The notes under the pieces: model-generated
Seen by the model: the letters and a program-made list of their open reading frames with translations, nothing else
What the model was told of the DNA's origin: nothing
Databases searched by the model: none
Program-made: the position numbers and the translations under genes
Origin: Dendrocalamus latiflorus
Taxonomy: Eukaryota; Streptophyta; Magnoliopsida; Poales; Poaceae
Direction: 5' to 3'
NCBI GenBank assembly: GCA_017311315.1
Contig: CM029634.1
Coordinates: 25,151,339 to 25,215,338 of the forward strand
Length of the DNA stretch: 64,000 bases
Shown: piece after piece, positions 11,429 to 23,440 of the stretch
Position numbering within the stretch: position 1 is the first letter of the stretch
How the letters are laid out: the number at the start of each line of letters is the position of its first letter

Positions 11429-13077
11429 ATGGCACCGAAAAAAGCTTCATCGGCGGCGGCGAAGGGAAAAAAGGCGGCCAGGTCGGAGCGTCGCATGGGC
11501 ACCAGGGCTTCGGCATCGGCTGCTGCGGGCGAGGACGTCGACGCTCGCACGGCGACGACCGACCCCGCCACCGGCGCCGCGACGGCCAACCCCCGGGGCT
11601 CCGACAACCAGCCTCGCCGCCCTCGCCGCGACGCTCACCGGCAGCTCGGGAGCTCGCGAGGCGATCGTACCTGTGCCGGCGGTGGAAAGCGCCCTGCTGG
11701 CGGCCCTCAAAGCGTTCCAGCAGGAGCTAGGGGATCTTCGTGGGGCTGTCCGCGACATACAAGAGGCTAGGAGCCAGCAGGACGCGCCAGTGGTCGCGCC
11801 AGAGCCCGCGCCGGAAAGGGCGGACAACCGCGACGCCCCCACGTCCAGCCGCGTGCCGCTGCGGCGCGTCGATCCGGAGTCCCCGCTTTCGGCAGGACTG
11901 CAGCAGGCGGCATGGCCCGAAGACTTCAAGTTCCCCAGTGTCATCGAGTCGTACAAAGGTGATACAGACCCCCGCGAGTTCGTGCGCGTGTACGAAACCG
12001 CAATCGAAGCCGCAGGCGGAGATGACACCACAAAGGCGAAGGGCCTCCCCCTCGCGTTGCAAGGGGTGGTGCTTTCCTGGTTTTTTTACCATAAAGCCCA
12101 ACTCCATCTACGCGTGGGAGCAGATCCGCGACTGTCTTCGCAACAACTTTCAAGGGAACTATGCTGGGCAAGTCGACGCGGACCAACTCTTCGCCGTGAA
12201 GCAGAAACCTTCGGAAAGGCTCCGGGACTATTTCAAGCGCTTCGCGAAGGTGTGGTGCCAGGTCAAGGACGTCAACGAGACAACTGTCATCAACGCAGCC
12301 ATACAGGGCCTCCGCCCGGGCCCCCTGGCCGAATACAACGCGCGCAAGCCTATCAAGACGGTCGCCAAGCTCTTCGACAAAATGGAAGGGTATGCGCGGG
12401 CCGAGGAAGATGCGCGGAGACGTAACGCCCCCGCTCCCGACCTCGCCCACGCGAAGCGCTTGCCATGCGAGGAGCAGGTGGGCAATGATTCCCCAAAGCA
12501 GGGCCGGAGTCGACAACCCCGAGAGGACGCTCCCGGAAGCGACCGCCCCGGGGAGCCGGAAGGCTCGTCACGGAGCACGCGCAAGCCCCGGCATCACCGG
12601 CGCATACCACAAAAGGCCCGCCATGTCCTCGGCATTGGGAACGCCCTTCGGGAGCCTGCCCCCATATCATGGAAAGAAGGCCGGGGATGTGAAGGTGGAC
12701 CCGGTCATGACGAGCGGCCCCGAGCGGAGCAAGAGCTTCAGGATTGCGGCAAGTGGTGCGAGGTGCATGGTTACGGCGATCACTATACAAAGGCGTGCAC
12801 CGTGGTCACGGAACTGCGACGGATGGTGGCCGAAGCTCGGGTCTCACCCCCCAGGCCCCTGGTAGAAGCCCGGGAGCGGCAGCCAAGAGGTGACCCCCGG
12901 CGAGCCTCCGCCAAAGCAGGCGTGCGGCACCGCGCCATCAGCGTCATCACTGGAGGCTCCTTATCAGGGCCCCCCTTGGAGCGGTCACAGCCGTGGATGC
13001 CGCCCCGCAGCATCACCTTTACCCTGGATGATGCCAGGGGTGTGGAGTTCCCTCACCAAGACCCTTTAGTCATCTAG
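11429..13077 (+). pseudogene. Gypsy gag, frameshifted
   Basis: Capsid/nucleocapsid precursor. The ATG at 11429 opens MAPKKASSAAAKGKKAA. The coherent reading changes frame near 11600 (to APTTSLAALAATLTGSSGAR...). It runs through a retrotransposon-gag domain (FKFPSVIESYKGDTDPREFV), then changes frame again at a T7 run at about 12082-12088 to SIYAWEQIRDCLRNNFQG. The rest is Arg/Pro-rich with a zinc-knuckle-like end (CGKWCEVHGYGDHYTKAC) and finishes at a TAG at 13075-13077. The TAG is in the same frame as pol, so it is either a nonsense change or the gag/pol boundary. The base composition is GC-rich, unlike the AT-rich flanks. Confidence 0.85.
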
Positions 13078-16000
13078 GCTCACATCGCAGGCCATGATGT
13101 CAGGCGCATCCTCGTCGACGGGGGGAGCTCTGCGAACATCCTGTTCGCAGGGGTCCTCGAACAAATGGGAATCCCCCGAAGCCGCCTAGAGCAATCGGAA
13201 GCGCCACTTCAGGGCTTCGGAGGCCAACCGCTGGAGGCCATAGGGCAAGTGTCCATTCCAGTTACATTCCGCCAGGGAAGTAACGTCCGAAGCGCGCACG
13301 TCGTCTTCGACGTCGTAGACATCCCGCACCCCTACAACGTCATATTGGGACGGCCCGCCATCAATTCCCTCGAGGCGGTCCCGCACCACGCCTTCCTATG
13401 CATGAAGCTCCCAGGCCCGGAGGGCGTGATCACTGTCTTCGGCGACCAGGACCTCGCCAGGCGTGTCGAAGTCAGCAGCCGGAACTTACACCGCCCGGTG
13501 CACGCCCTCTCGGGCACGCTCGGCGACACACCCTCCGCTCCGGGATGGACGCCTAAGCCTCGGCCCGAAGGTGGGGTCAAAAAGGTGCCGCTCCAGGCGG
13601 AGGGGCAGTTTGTGTCCATTGGCGAGGGGCTCCCTACGGAGGTCGAGCGAGATCTACTCCAAGTGCTCCGGGACAACGCCGACATTTTTGTGTGGTCGCC
13701 GGAGGACATCAAGGGCGTAGACCGCGCAGTAATCGAGCACCGCCTGGCGGTCCGCCCCGACGCCAAGCCAATCAAACAGAAGCTTCGCCGTATGTCCATG
13801 GATCGGCAGCAGGCGGCCAAGCTGGAGGTGGCGAAGCTTCTCCGGGTCGGGGTCATCCGCGAGGTCCACCACCCAGAGTGGCTCGCCAACCCCGTATTGG
13901 TCAAGAAAGCCAGCGGGGCCTGGCGCATGTGCATCGACTTCACGACACTCAACAAGGCGTGCCCAAAGGACAATTACCCCCTGCCACGCATCGACCAATT
14001 GGTCGATGCTACCGCCGGGTGCGAGCTAATGAGTTTCCTGGATGCTTACTCTGGTTATCATCAGGTATACATGGCCGAAGACGACGAGGACAAGACCAGT
14101 TTCATCACACCAATTGGGACCTTCTGCTTCGTCAGAATGCCCTTCGGCCTAAAGAACGCAGGCGCTACCTTCACCCACCTCGTTGCTCTCGCCCTCGCCG
14201 CCCAGCTCAGGAGGAACGTGGAAGCCTACGTCGATGACGTAGTAGTCAAAACCCGGCAGCTCACTTTGCACGACCGGGACCTCCAGGAGACCTTCGACAA
14301 CCTCAGGAAGGCCGGCATCAAGCTCAACCCCGACAAATGCGTCTTCGGCGTCCAGGCGGGCAAATTGCTGGGCTTCCTCGTGTCCGGACGGGGCATTCAG
14401 GCGAATCCCGACAAGGTTGAGGCCATCCTGGGCATGGAGCCGCCGAAGACGACGAGGGAGGTCCAGAGGCTGGCGGGCCGCATGGCAGCCCTGAGCCGCT
14501 TCCTATCCAGGGCAGCAGAGCGGGGTTTGCCATTCTTCAAGACGCTTCGCAGGTGCGACGGATTTCGCTGGGATAGCGACTGTGCGGAGGCCTTTAACGA
14601 GCTCAAGAAACATCTAGCGAGCCTCCCCACTCTGGTCGCCCCAGCACCAGAGGCTCCCCTCTTGCTCTATCTGGCCGCGTCGGTCACAGCAGTCAGTGCT
14701 GTCCTCGTCCTAGAGGAAGGCGCCGTACAGCGGGCCGTATATTTCGTCTCCGAAGCCCTCCAAGGCGCCAAGACGAGATATACGGAGCTGGAAAAGCTAG
14801 CCTACGTGCTGGTCATGGCCTCCAGGAAGCTTCGATATTATTTTTTGGCCCACCCAATCACAGTGCCTTCCTCTTTTCTCCTAGTAGAGATGCTACACAA
14901 TAAGGAGTCCACGGGGCGCATCGGCAAGTGGGCTGCCGAGCTCGCCCCGTTCTCCCTGACATACGCCTCGCGGACGGCAATCAAATCTCAAGTCCTCGTC
15001 GACTTCCTCACAGAATGGACTCCGCCGGCTCAGCCCGCCCAGAAGCACGATGACCCGGTCTGGACTCTCACCAGCGACGGAGCTTACGGCGTTGCGGGCG
15101 CGGGCGTCGGCGCAGTAATTGTTACGCCCGAGGGGCAGCGCCTGCTATACTCGGCGCGCCTCGCATTCCCGGCCACCAACAACACAGCCGAGTATGAAGC
15201 GCTACTCTTCGGCCTGACGAAGCTCAAAGCGGTTGGTGCGCGGCGAGTGCTCGTCCGCACGGACTCACGTTTGGTGGCAGGCCATGTAGACAAGTCATAC
15301 CAAGCCAAGGACCCTGAGTTAGCCAAATACCTCACGGCTGTAAGAGCGAGGGAAAGGTATTTCTTGGGCGTCACGGTCAAGGCCATCCCTCGCGCGGAAA
15401 ATGAGCAGGCCGACGCTCTCGCGAAGGCGGCTAGCCAACAGCTGCCACCCCCTGACGGAGCGTTTTACGAAGTGTTGCAGCAGGCGGCCATCGCGCAGGA
15501 CAACCGGGACGCGGCCCTCGTTCACCACATCGCCCAGCAGGGCGACTGGCGAGAGCCTATCTTCAATTTCCTGCAGGGCATCGCCGAGCCAGAGGACCAC
15601 GCCGAGCTCCGGCGTCTGCAGCACCGTGCCAGATCTTTCCAGGTGTTTGAAGGGACGCTCTACAAACAGGGCGTCTGCGCACCGCTCTTGCGCTGCCTCC
15701 CCCGCGAAGAAGGGAAGAAGCTCCTTGTGGAGATCCACGCGGGGGCGTGCAGGTCTCATCTCGCGCCGAGGTCATTGGTCGGCAAGGCATTCAGGCAAGG
15801 CTTTTACTGGCCGACTGCCATCGCCGACGCCCAGGACCTCGTGCGTCGGTGCCAGGGGTGTCAGTGGATGGGGCACATCATCCGCAGGCCCCCGACGAAC
15901 CTCAATCCTATTCCCCGGTGTGGCCGTTGGCACGCTGGGGCGTCGACATAGTAGGACCACTCCCCCGAGCCCCAGGGGACCTGCGGTTCGTGGCTGTCGC

Positions 16001-16506
16001 GCTGGAATACTTTTCCAGATGGCCGGAGGCGGTAGCCCTAGCCAAGATAACCTCGGCCGCCATGCAGCGTTTCCTCTGGCAGAACATCATATGTCGCTTC
16101 GGCGTGCCCAGGGAGCTCACCGTCGACAACGGCCTGCAATTTGATGCCGCCCCGTTCAAGGAGTTCTGCGACGACATGGGCATCGCACTTCGGTTCGCCT
16201 CGGTTGGGCACCCCCAGTCCAACGGAGCAGTCGAAAGGGCGAACGACGCTATCTCTATCGCCATCAAAAAACGCCTGGTAGGGCTGCCGAAGGGCAGGTG
16301 GCCGAGCGAGCTTCACAGCGTCCTCTGGTCCCTTTGCACAACGGTAACACGCCCGACGGGGTTCACGCCCTTCAAGCTCCTCTTTGGGGATGAGGCAGTG
16401 ACGCCTGAAGAAATTAAGGCTGGATCGCGGAGGGTCCTTGTCCAAGTGCCCGACGAGGAGCGTCGAGTATCCTTGGACCTCCTCGATGGGGCGCGGGCGA
16501 GCGCGG
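13078..16506 (+). pseudogene. Gypsy pol: protease, RT, RNase H, second RNase H, integrase (5' part)
   Basis: Aspartic protease motif LVDGGSSANILF is at 13111-13146. RT spans about 13750-14400 with WRMCIDFTTLNKACPKDNYP and the YVDD catalytic box at 14227-14238. An RNase H remnant is at about 14640-15020. A second, archaeal-type RNase H at about 15060-15430 (LTSDGAYGVAGAGVGAVI, NNTAEYEALLFGL) is diagnostic of Tat elements. The integrase HHCC finger is at about 15735-15860. The DDE core has GVDIVGPLP, TVDNGLQF and AVERAN. A lost C near 15912 (CCCC before GGTGTGG) shifts the frame, so the N-terminal 928-codon ORF stops at 15951 and the integrase core continues in another frame. The nested Sirevirus interrupts pol at 16506. 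Confidence 0.92.
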
Positions 16507-17948
16507 TGTAGGATCAAGGATACCGACTAGAGGGGGGGTGAATAGGAGGTTTTTAAATTTTTCTTGTTTACTAGATTAATTCTTCACAATTTTAAGAGAC
16601 AAAGAAGTAAAGCAATTAATCCACTACAATTCTAGTTAACAACTTAGCTCTAAACAAATAAATGATCACAATGGAGCAAATGAACAAGAGCTAAAGAGAC
16701 AAGAGACACGACCGATGTTTTTACCGTGGTAATCGGAAACTTGCCGGTTTCCCCTAGTCCACGTTGAGGTAAGCCCGGACGTATCGGACCGGCTCCATGA
16801 ATTGAGCCAAGCACCTCGATCACTAGTGTAGCTCTTCCCCACTCCGGGTAGGCGAGCTCCAACCTTCACAATATGCCGGGTCTTCTCACAATCTTCTTGA
16901 GAAGATCACCGAGCCAAGCCTTCTCCGGATCGTCCAAGTGTCGGCAAGCACTAAGAGTAATAGATCCCGGTGTTCACTTGAATGCAAACCTAGTGCCAAA
17001 TGGATTTGCAATTTAAATCTAGCACTAAATGCTCAACCACCTCACTTTGATGTGCAAAGAAAGAATTGAGGTGAAGTGAATGCTCTAGGGCTTAAGAAAT
17101 GTGCAATGAGTCACTAACTATTGCCCTTGTGCAGTGGTGGAGGTATTTATAGCCTCCACCAACCAAACTAGCCGTTTGGCACAAGTTTCCCGCAAAAATC
17201 AGGATGAGCGGTACTACCGCCCTTCTGGGGCCGGTACTACCGCTCCCAAATCTTGCGTCAGAACGGCTCTGTCAGACGAGCACAGTGACCGTTGGATTTG
17301 GCGGCGCGGTACTACCGCCGTTGAAATTTGCGGTACTACCGCTCTCCGGTAGTTCCGCAACGTCGGCGCGGTACTACCGCTATGGCCAAACTCCGAAGGG
17401 TCCTCAAAATGCCGCTCTCTGGAAATTACGTACCGCTTGGGCTTCGGATCAACCGGACTCCGGAAGTACCGCTCTGAATGCGGTACTACCGCTTCATGCG
17501 GTAGTACCGACGTTGTAAATGCCGGTACTTCCGATCTGATTAAAATCCGAGATCAACCGGAGGCACTTTCTGGAAAAAGCATGCCGCTCATCCTCCGGTT
17601 CTTCCGGGATCCGGAAGTACCGCTCGAAAATGCAAGCTTAACAAGATAATCCAAATGGCACTAGATATATGCTATCAAGTTATTAACCAAGATCCCTCTT
17701 GATGGTACGATCATTTAACCTAAAATCCGGTCTTCCACCATTCACCTAAGACCGGTAAAATTCAAAAGGTGTCATATTCTAAGAATACCTTTGTCTTGAG
17801 TCAATTTGATCTTCACACGTATCCTTTGGCTTGCATCTTGTCGCTCATGTGTGGACTAACCCTTCTCAAGCTCACAAAACACGTTAGTCCAATATTCGCA
17901 TAATTTCATTAATTACCAAAATCATTTTTAGGGGCCTAGATGCTTTCA
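16507..17948 (-). repeat. Sirevirus 3' LTR (1442 bp, internally deleted)
   Basis: Same LTR as 24178-25874 but lacking 254 bp that correspond to 25306-25559. The deletion ends share aatgc. It holds about eleven copies or near-copies of the cggtactaccgc-type palindrome at 17209-17620. Confidence 0.92.
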
Positions 17949-17963
17949 ATCTCCCCCTTTTTG
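17949..17963 (-). other. Sirevirus polypurine tract
   Basis: The minus strand reads AAAAAGGGGGAGAT immediately before the LTR start TGAAAGCATC, the classical Sirevirus PPT. From 17964 to 18450 the sequence is AT-rich without an ORF. Confidence 0.88.
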
Positions 17964-18450
17964 GTAATTGATGACAATCCAAATTTTGAGAAATGAAAGA
18001 TTGAATATATCAAATTGTTTGACAACAAATTGTATATTCTATGTGGACTTTAAAATGAGAGAGTAGATCTTATGCAATAAGACTTGTTTAGATAAACTTA
18101 ACTATTTTCATTTTAGAGTCCAAGAGAGAGTGTGACTCCCCCTAAATATGTGCATGGATAAAGATTACAACAATTCATACAAGATGCACAAGACAAAGTT
18201 ATTATACCAAATGTGAGTAGATAAATAATTTGGCAACAAGATAACAACAAATAGTAACATCAACACATACGATTATAAAGATCCAAAACATAAGTTCATT
18301 ACATCCATTATTGCATCTAATAAGTTCATTACATCCATTAGAGATAATACGAACACGATAGTAGATAAGTCCATAGTTCCAAAAGTAAGGCTAGTAAAGC
18401 TAGCTCCCCCAATCCATTCTCCCCCTTTGGCATCAAGTACCAAAAAGAGG

Positions 18451-19800
18451 TCAACCCTGAGAAGGCGAGGGAGGATCACGAGCAGTACGACGGCGGCGAC
18501 CGTAGCGACGAGGCGAGGGAGAGCGCTCCAGATCTGCAACCCGACCATCTAACGAGGTCAATCTGCTGTCAATGGAGTCCAAACGCTCATCCATCCTATC
18601 CATCCTGGAGTTGATAGAAGAGAAACCCTCAAGCATAGAAGTGTGGATCTGCTGAAGAGTGGGCTGGCCAGACTCCTGTGACTGAGTGGCTGTTCCTCCT
18701 CCTGCTGCTGCTGCTCCAGAGGATGAGCCTGCTCCTGGATCCGCGGAGCGATGGCCACGAAGACCAGTGGGAATGGGAGGCTCCGGTCGCGGCTTGTATC
18801 GCTTATGCACACCACCGCGTCCTCCACGATAGAGAAACTTAGAGTCAATCAAGGCCATGATGTAGGACGCATAGTAGATGCGTTTGTTGCGATCATTTTT
18901 GGAGGCAACTATCTCCCTCATGATTACATCCACAACATCAAACTTCTCCCCCTTCATAATGGAGTCAATCATGTTCCAAACATGGCCTCTAATGGCATCA
19001 TAGTTACCACCCTTAGGGAGAATAGTGTGGTTAATGATGCGGTTGATGAGAGAGGGTATTGGTTGGAGCCCAACGTTTTTACCAAGTACAAACTTCTCAG
19101 CAGGGTTGGAGAAGGGATACATGGCATGAACATCAAGAGCTGGCTTGTCGTGAATCTTCCCATGAGCGCTCAGCTCTGCTCTAATGGCCACCTCAAATTC
19201 ATGTTTGGTGGCATCCAATCTCGTGCATACTGTCATCCATCTCATGAGCTGAAGATCAGGAGCAACATGCACAGTGGCATAGAACTGACGAATCATCCCT
19301 GGATTATAGTCCCGTTTCAAAGCCACAAGCTCATGAAGGCCTGCATCCCGGAAGCGTCTGTATGTCCCATCATACTTGTCAATGCCATCGATGTGATCCC
19401 AGTCAATGTATTTGTGATCTGCAAACTGGCGATCTGTTCCATACAGCTCATTAAATATCTTCTCCTGAAACTTGGTATGGAATTGTGGATCGATTGAGTT
19501 TGATGGAAACTCATACTGGTTGGTGTGACGAAGGCGAGCATATTCATCTGGCGAGATTTTCTTGAGATCAATCTCAAGATCCTCTCTGTCGGCTAAGTCC
19601 TCCTCAGAAGGTTCCATGGGGGAACTCTCGCGTGAGGCCCGTTCAGACTCGGTGTCATAATCGGACTCAGACTCTGGAAGAGAAGCCTTGCCCTTGTCTT
19701 GGGCATCCTTCTGCACGGTCTCAGATGAAGGAAGAGCGGGAGTTTCAGAAGAATCTCCTGTAAGGTAGGACTTTTTGCTCGCTACTCTTGTTTTAGGCAT
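18451..19800 (-). CDS. Sirevirus accessory protein in the env position, plant-transposon-protein-like domain
   Basis: Intact 449-aa ORF between pol and the 3' LTR, where some Sireviruses carry an env-like gene. The N-terminal ~80 residues are Ser/Glu-rich and acidic. Residues ~95-320 form a folded-looking region with YRRFRDAGLHELVALKRDYN and MIRQFYATVHV, resembling the 'putative plant transposon protein' domain found in many grass element ORFs. A Gly/Ala/Ser linker follows. Residues ~385-430 repeat heptads (SSINSRMDRMDERLDSIDSR), a likely coiled coil, and the protein ends in an Arg-rich tail. There is no signal peptide or membrane segment, so it is unlikely to be an envelope protein. The ORF is uninterrupted although pol of the same copy is broken. 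The function is unknown. Confidence 0.75.
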   Translation of the reverse strand: MPKTRVASKKSYLTGDSSETPALPSSETVQKDAQDKGKASLPESESDYDTESERASRESSPMEPSEEDLADREDLEIDLKKISPDEYARLRHTNQYEFPSNSIDPQFHTKFQEKIFNELYGTDRQFADHKYIDWDHIDGIDKYDGTYRRFRDAGLHELVALKRDYNPGMIRQFYATVHVAPDLQLMRWMTVCTRLDATKHEFEVAIRAELSAHGKIHDKPALDVHAMYPFSNPAEKFVLGKNVGLQPIPSLINRIINHTILPKGGNYDAIRGHVWNMIDSIMKGEKFDVVDVIMREIVASKNDRNKRIYYASYIMALIDSKFLYRGGRGGVHKRYKPRPEPPIPTGLRGHRSADPGAGSSSGAAAAGGGTATQSQESGQPTLQQIHTSMLEGFSSINSRMDRMDERLDSIDSRLTSLDGRVADLERSPSPRRYGRRRRTARDPPSPSQG

Positions 19801-20766
19801 CTAGGAACAAGAGGAAAAGATTATGAGAATCAAGGAAGTAGCCAAGTTAGATTGAAAGGAAATGGATTGAAACTGCTGCAATGTCAGAAAAACCGGTAGT
19901 ACCGCCGTTCAGGTCCGGTAGTACCGCTAGGCGGTAGTACCGCACCAGTCGGGCGGAAGTTCCGTTTCCTGGCAGATTTTAGGGTTTAGGAAATGTGAAT
20001 GAATTTGCGGTGTTTTTCTTGGATTGAATCCATGGAATGTGTTCATATACATCCTCAAACACCAATTATACCCAAATTTTCCTGGATTTGAGCAGCAAAA
20101 AGGACTTTATTTCAAATTTGAACCTATATAAGACCTAGGGTTTAAAAGAGGATCAAAAAGATAATTTGATTCGAAATACCTTAAGAATCGGAGGAGTTGA
20201 ATCCTGGGGAATTGATTTGAGTTGAAGAAGTGAAGAAATCACCACTGGATTCGAAGCATTTGGATGCGGCTTTGGGTGTTTTTCCTGAGAGAGAGAGAAC
20301 GAGGAGAGGAGGTGTACGAGCTCGGGCGGAAGTGAGAACGGTAGTACCGAAGAGAGGAAACGAAGAGGGGACCAACAGAGGTAGACCCTCGGGTTCGGGC
20401 GGTTGCTCCCCCTTAAATGCAAGTCCGGTAGTACCGCAGATGCGGCCGGTAGTACCGCCACGCGGTAGTACCGCTTCCTCGGACGGAAGTACCGTTCCCC
20501 GGAAGTACCGCAGAAGGCATCGGTAGTTCCGCATTTTCTGAGACTTCACAGAATTTGAACTTTAGGACTATAGATGCAAATGATCCCTAGTTTTTGCATT
20601 CAACTAAAGTCATTAAGGATCATTATGCATTAAATAGAACAAATTATTATATTCAAATACTTTTGCATTTTACCTTTAATAAATCAAAACCCTTTGCATA
20701 AAACACATAATTTCAAACAACCTTTCAAACTTCCTCAAAAAGCATGCATTTAAATTTACCATAAAT
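19801..20766 (-). promoter_or_regulatory. Palindrome-rich spacer upstream of the accessory ORF
   Basis: 966 bp between pol and the accessory ORF with no coherent coding. It contains about eleven copies of ccggtagtaccgc or close variants (19894-19965 and 20339-20530), the same palindrome family as in the LTR. Its position directly 5' of the ORF start suggests a separate control region. That role is inferred; no TATA box or start site is proven. Confidence 0.5.
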
Positions 20767-23440
20767 TTATGCAACATTTGAGTAATCCAAGACATTTAAT
20801 TCACTCCTAAGCTTACAAAAACGGTTTTCGTCCAATGGCTTGGTGAAGATATCCGCTAATTGGTCTTCGGTCTGGATGTGGCTAATACAAATATCTCCCT
20901 TGCTAACATGGTCTCTCAAGAAGTGGTGGCGTATATCTATATGCTTGGTTCTTGAGTGTTGGACTGGGTTATTGGATATTTTCACGGCACTTTCATTGTC
21001 ACACAATAAAGGCACTTTATCAAAGTTTATTCCATAATCCAACAATGTTTGCCTCATCCATAATAGTTGAGCACAACAACTCCCGGCGGAAACATATTCG
21101 GCTTCGGCGGTTGAGAGTGCTACGGAGTTTTGTTTCTTTGAGGACCAAGACACTAGGGATCTACCTAGAAATTGACAACTTCCCGAGGTGCTTTTTCTAT
21201 CCACTTTGCAACCCGCATAATCGGAATCCGAATATCCCATTAAATCGAATTTAGCACCTTTGGCATACCAAAGCCCTATATTTGGGGAATGTTTTAAATA
21301 TCTCAAGATTCTCTTTACGGCTTTTAAATGACACTCTTTTGGTGAAGCTTGAAAGCGAGCACACATGCAAACACTAAACATGATATCGGGCCTAGATGCG
21401 GTAAGATAAAGCAAACTCCCAATCATGGATCTATAAAGTTTTGAATCTACCGACTTACCTCCTTCGTCGAGGTCTAGATGCCCGTTGGTTGCCATTGGTG
21501 TCTTGATGGGTTTTGCATCTTCCATGCCAAACTTCTTGAAAAGATCTTTAGTATACTTTGTTTGGCTAACAAATGTCCCATCTTTGTGTTGCTTGATTTG
21601 AAGTCCAAGAAAATAGCTCAATTCTCCTTTCATGGACATCTCAAACTCCCTAGACATCATATCACCAAATTCTTCGCAAAAATCTTGGTTAGTTGAACCA
21701 AATATAATGTCATCAACATAAATTTGGCAAACAAAGAAATCATCACCAATGATTTTTGTGAATAGGGTTGTATCTACCTTACCAATTTTAAATCCTTTCG
21801 AGACAAGAAAATTTCTAAGGCGTTCATACCAAGCTCTAGCAGCTTGTTTTAAACCATACAATGCCTTTGAAAGTTTATAAACATGATTATGACATTTAGG
21901 ATCTTCGAACCTCGGAGGTTGTTCAACAAATAAAAGTTCGGAGATTGTTCCATTTAAGAAAGCACTTTTAACATCCATTTGAAATAATTTAATATCAAAG
22001 CTAAATGCAAAGGCAAGCAAGATTCTAATTGACTCAAGTCTAGCAACGGGTGCAAATGTTTCATCATAGTCTAACCCTTCGACTTGAGTATAGCCTTGAG
22101 CTACTAACCTTGCCTTGTTTCTTACCACAATGCCATTCTCATCTTGTTTGTTTCGGAAGACCCATTTGGTGCCAATCACATTGTGCTCTTCGGGTCTTTC
22201 CACCAAGGTCCATACGTCATTTTGGGCGAAGTTGTTTAATTCTTCATGCATGGCATTTACCCAATCCGGATCATCTAGTGCCTCATCTACAAGTTTAGGC
22301 TCAAGAGAAGAAACAAACGAGTAGTGTTCACAAAATGAAGCTACTCTAGAGCGAGTTTGAACACCCTTACTCACGTCACCCAATATTTGATCTATTGGAT
22401 GATCCTTGGCTATTGCATTGTGAATCTTGAAGTTGTTTTGTTGTTGATCCTTTTGTTCATCTTCGATGACTTGTATATTACTTGGAGTAGACGATGTGGG
22501 AGGCTCTACTTGCTTTGATGAGCTTGGTGAAGATGGATCTTCTTTTGGCTTGATGTTTACAATTTGCATGTTTTCCATAGCTTTGCGCAAGCCTTCATTA
22601 CCTACATCATCCAAGTTTTCTTACTCTTCTTGAGAGCCATTAGTCTCATCAAATTGTACATCACATGATTCTTCAACTAAACCCGAGTTTTTGTTATAAA
22701 CTCTATATGCTTTACTATTTGAAGAATAACATAATAGGAAACCTTCATTACAACGACTTTGAAATTTAGAGAGCCGAACACCCTTTCTTAGAATATAGCA
22801 TTTGCAACCAAATACTCTAAAGTAAGAGATGTTCGGTTTTGTTCCAACAAGAAGCTCATAGGAAGTCTTTTTCAAAAGTCGATGTAAATAAAGGCGATTT
22901 ATGGCATGACAAGCGGTATTGATTGCTTCCGCCCAAAATTTGTCGGAAGTATTATATTCATCAAGCATTGTCCTAGCCATTTCAATTAATGTGCGATTTT
23001 TCCTTTCTACAACTCCAATTTGCTCCGGAGTGTAGGTTGTGCAAAGTTCGTGTTTTATTCCAAGTTCATCACAAAAATCTTCAACTTTTGTGTTCTTGAA
23101 CTCGGACCCATTATCACTCCTAATTTTCTTTATTTTAAAATCAAATTCATTTTGGGCCCTTTTTGAAAAACTTTTGAAAATCCCGGAGGTTTCACTCTTG
23201 TCATTTAGGAAGAAGACCCATGTGTATCTAGAGTGATCATCCACAATGACTAAACAATAGCTATTTCCTCCGATGCTCTTATAGGTTGTTGGCCCAAACA
23301 AATCCATGTGTAAGAGCTCCAATGGCCTAGAGGTTGACATGATACTTTTGGAAGGGTGAGAACTAGCGACTTGTTTTCCGGCTTGACAAGCACTACAAAG
23401 TCGATTTTTCTCAAACTTCACATCTTTCAAGCCAATCACT
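20767..23440 (-). pseudogene. Sirevirus pol: integrase (partial), RT, RNase H
   Basis: Minus strand. The integrase part (22621-23440) has CSACQAGKQ, a core with HMDLFGPT, RSDNGSEF and VVERKNRT, and a C-terminal region. An in-frame TAA at 22621-22623 then separates it from a 615-codon RT/RNase H ORF in the same frame. RT has WVFRNKQDENG, FQMDVKSAFLNG and IYVDDIIFGST. RNase H has ALSTAEAEYVSAG and ends with HIDIRHHFLRD and ADIFTKPLDENRF. The integrase finger and everything upstream (protease, gag) are cut off at 23440/23441, where gypsy sequence begins. Besides the nonsense codon this part of pol is well preserved. Confidence 0.9.

Noticed and set aside
11447..13016. Several long minus-strand ORFs opposite gag (100-190 codons)
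   Set aside because: They are Arg/Ser/Ala-rich shadows of a GC-rich coding strand and have no family motif.
18451..19800. Envelope (env-like) glycoprotein for the Sirevirus ORF
   Set aside because: Position fits, but there is no signal peptide, no transmembrane helix and no Cys-rich ectodomain.
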